Shown here: positions 5,869-6,850 of the stretch, piece by piece
Layout of the letters: each line of letters begins with the position of its first letter
How positions within the stretch are numbered: position 1 is the first letter of the stretch
Source: DTYU01 sp040757355
GTDB taxonomy: Bacteria > Bacillota > Desulfotomaculia > Desulfotomaculales > Ammonificaceae
Direction: 5' to 3'
Length of the DNA stretch: 6,850 bases
NCBI GenBank assembly: GCA_040757355.1
Contig: JBFLWY010000085.1
Location: 1-6,850, forward strand
Notes under the pieces: generated by a model
What the model was told of the DNA's origin: nothing
What the model saw: only the letters and a program-made list of their open reading frames with translations
Databases searched by the model: none
Position numbers and translations under genes: made by a program

Positions 5869-6850
5869 ATGCCTGTACTGCCTACGGACCTTCGTAATAA
5901 ATTGGAATGCACGGTTGTCAAGGCGCGTGATGTCGCGGAGGCCGGTGCAAAGGCCGCGTTGGAAGCACTGGCTGTGCATGATTCTAAGTACTATGATCAC
6001 CTGTCGCCTGAGGGGCGCCGGCTGCGTAATCATCTGCGCGCCCGCGCCCGGCAGTTGGGGGACAAACAGCGCAAAGGCGGCAGCTTGGAAATCAACCGGC
6101 TTGTCCGGGAATGCGCCTATGAGCACTGGCACCGGATGCTCTTCGCCCGCTTCCTGGCGGAGAACGACCTGCTCATCGAGCCGGTAACGGGCGTGGCGGT
6201 CAGCCTGAAAGAGTGCGGGGAACTGGCTAAGGATGAAAACACGGACTTGTGGACGCTGGCCGGCCGCTTTGCCCAGCGGATGCTGCCGCGGATCTTCCGG
6301 CCGGATGATCCGGTGCTCCAGGTCACTTTTGCGCGCGAACACCAGTTGAAATTAGAAAACCTGCTCAACGACCTGGAGTCAGCGGTTTTTACCACCAGCG
6401 ATGCGCTCGGCTGGGTTTATCAGTTCTGGCAGAGCAAGTGCAAGAAAGAGGTTAACGATGCGGGCAACAAGATCGGGGCCGAAGAACTGCCCGCCGTTAC
6501 GCAGCTTTTTACCGAACCTTACATGGTGAACTTTCTCATCCACAACACCCTCGGCGCGTGGCACGCCGGCCGTGTGCTGGCGGAAAACCCGCGGCTTGCC
6601 GAACAGGCTCGGAGCGAGGAGGAGGTCCGCCGTGCCGTCGCATTGCCGGGTGTGACTTGGGATTATCTGCGCTTCATACGGAGCGACGGCGGGAGAGGGC
6701 CGTGGCGTCCCGCCGCCGGTGTTTTCGAAGGCTGGCCAAAACGCGCGGCGGAGCTGAAGGTGCTCGATCCCTGCTGCGGCTCGGGTCATTTCCTGGTCGC
6801 GGCCCTGCACCACCTTGTTCCCCTGCGGATGGCCGAGGAGGGTATCTCGG
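5869..6850 (+). CDS. pglX: BREX adenine-specific DNA methyltransferase PglX, N-terminal part
   Basis: The frame from ATG 5869 stays open to the window edge, giving 327 codons and one extra base of a protein usually about 1,200 residues long. It begins MPVLPTDLRNKLE, followed by a helical region with ECAYEHWHRMLFARFLAEND (81-100), typical of this PglX group. LGWVYQFWQ (180-188) and LFTEPYMVNFLIHNTLG (213-229) lead into the catalytic domain. SAM-binding motif I is DPCCGSGHF (300-308), with D300, G304, S305 and G306, preceded by the strand KVL. The catalytic NPPY-type motif IV and the target-recognition region lie beyond the window. PglX methylates adenine in the BREX site on host DNA and is also needed for phage restriction. 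The N-terminus does not resemble the E. coli type 1 PglX. Alternatives such as a type IIL restriction-modification enzyme share the fold, but the brxB-brxC context makes PglX much more likely. Confidence 0.9.
   Translation, partial: MPVLPTDLRNKLECTVVKARDVAEAGAKAALEALAVHDSKYYDHLSPEGRRLRNHLRARARQLGDKQRKGGSLEINRLVRECAYEHWHRMLFARFLAENDLLIEPVTGVAVSLKECGELAKDENTDLWTLAGRFAQRMLPRIFRPDDPVLQVTFAREHQLKLENLLNDLESAVFTTSDALGWVYQFWQSKCKKEVNDAGNKIGAEELPAVTQLFTEPYMVNFLIHNTLGAWHAGRVLAENPRLAEQARSEEEVRRAVALPGVTWDYLRFIRSDGGRGPWRPAAGVFEGWPKRAAELKVLDPCCGSGHFLVAALHHLVPLRMAEEGIS

Noticed and set aside
5488..6342. A long open frame on the minus strand (284 codons) across the brxC/pglX junction.
   Set aside because: It is antisense to two clear conserved genes, its translation shows no recognisable motif, and G+C-rich coding DNA commonly gives such shadows.

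Overview
The window holds the 5' part of a BREX (bacteriophage exclusion) defence operon, all on the + strand. It reads brxA-like, brxB, brxC, then the first 327 codons of pglX, which runs off the right edge. Upstream, and separated by a terminator, is the broken remainder of a DUF3644-family gene that runs off the left edge. The architecture is recognisable as BREX. The BrxA and PglX sequences look unlike the textbook type 1 (E. coli-like) versions, and the genes that would fix the subtype (pglZ and brxL, or brxD/brxHI) lie outside the window.

Region by region: (1) 1-869, a DUF3644 gene in two reading frames, with a HEPN-like R-x4-H motif in the second part. (2) 870-1036, a compact control region: a bulged hairpin with seven T's (terminator), then at once a promoter with a perfect TATAAT, then the non-ATG start region of brxA. 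A perfect 12-bp inverted repeat (959-970 / 1025-1036) brackets the promoter, and its right arm contains the likely brxA ribosome binding site. (3) 1037-5857, brxA, brxB and brxC, joined by a 14-nt overlap and a 4-nt ATGA overlap. (4) 5869-6850, pglX, 11 nt after brxC, reaching just past the SAM-binding motif I. There is no gene-free stretch longer than 149 bases.

How the genes work together: BREX systems modify host DNA at a specific site using the PglX adenine methyltransferase, and stop phages that lack the mark without obvious cleavage. BrxC is the large P-loop ATPase; BrxA and BrxB are small accessory subunits. The tight spacing implies one polycistronic mRNA from the promoter at 961-989.

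Organism: a bacterium. The BREX genes are visibly G+C-rich, the upstream 1 kb is richer in A+T, and Shine-Dalgarno sequences are clear. I cannot name the taxon from this; a moderately G+C-rich Firmicute or similar is only a guess.
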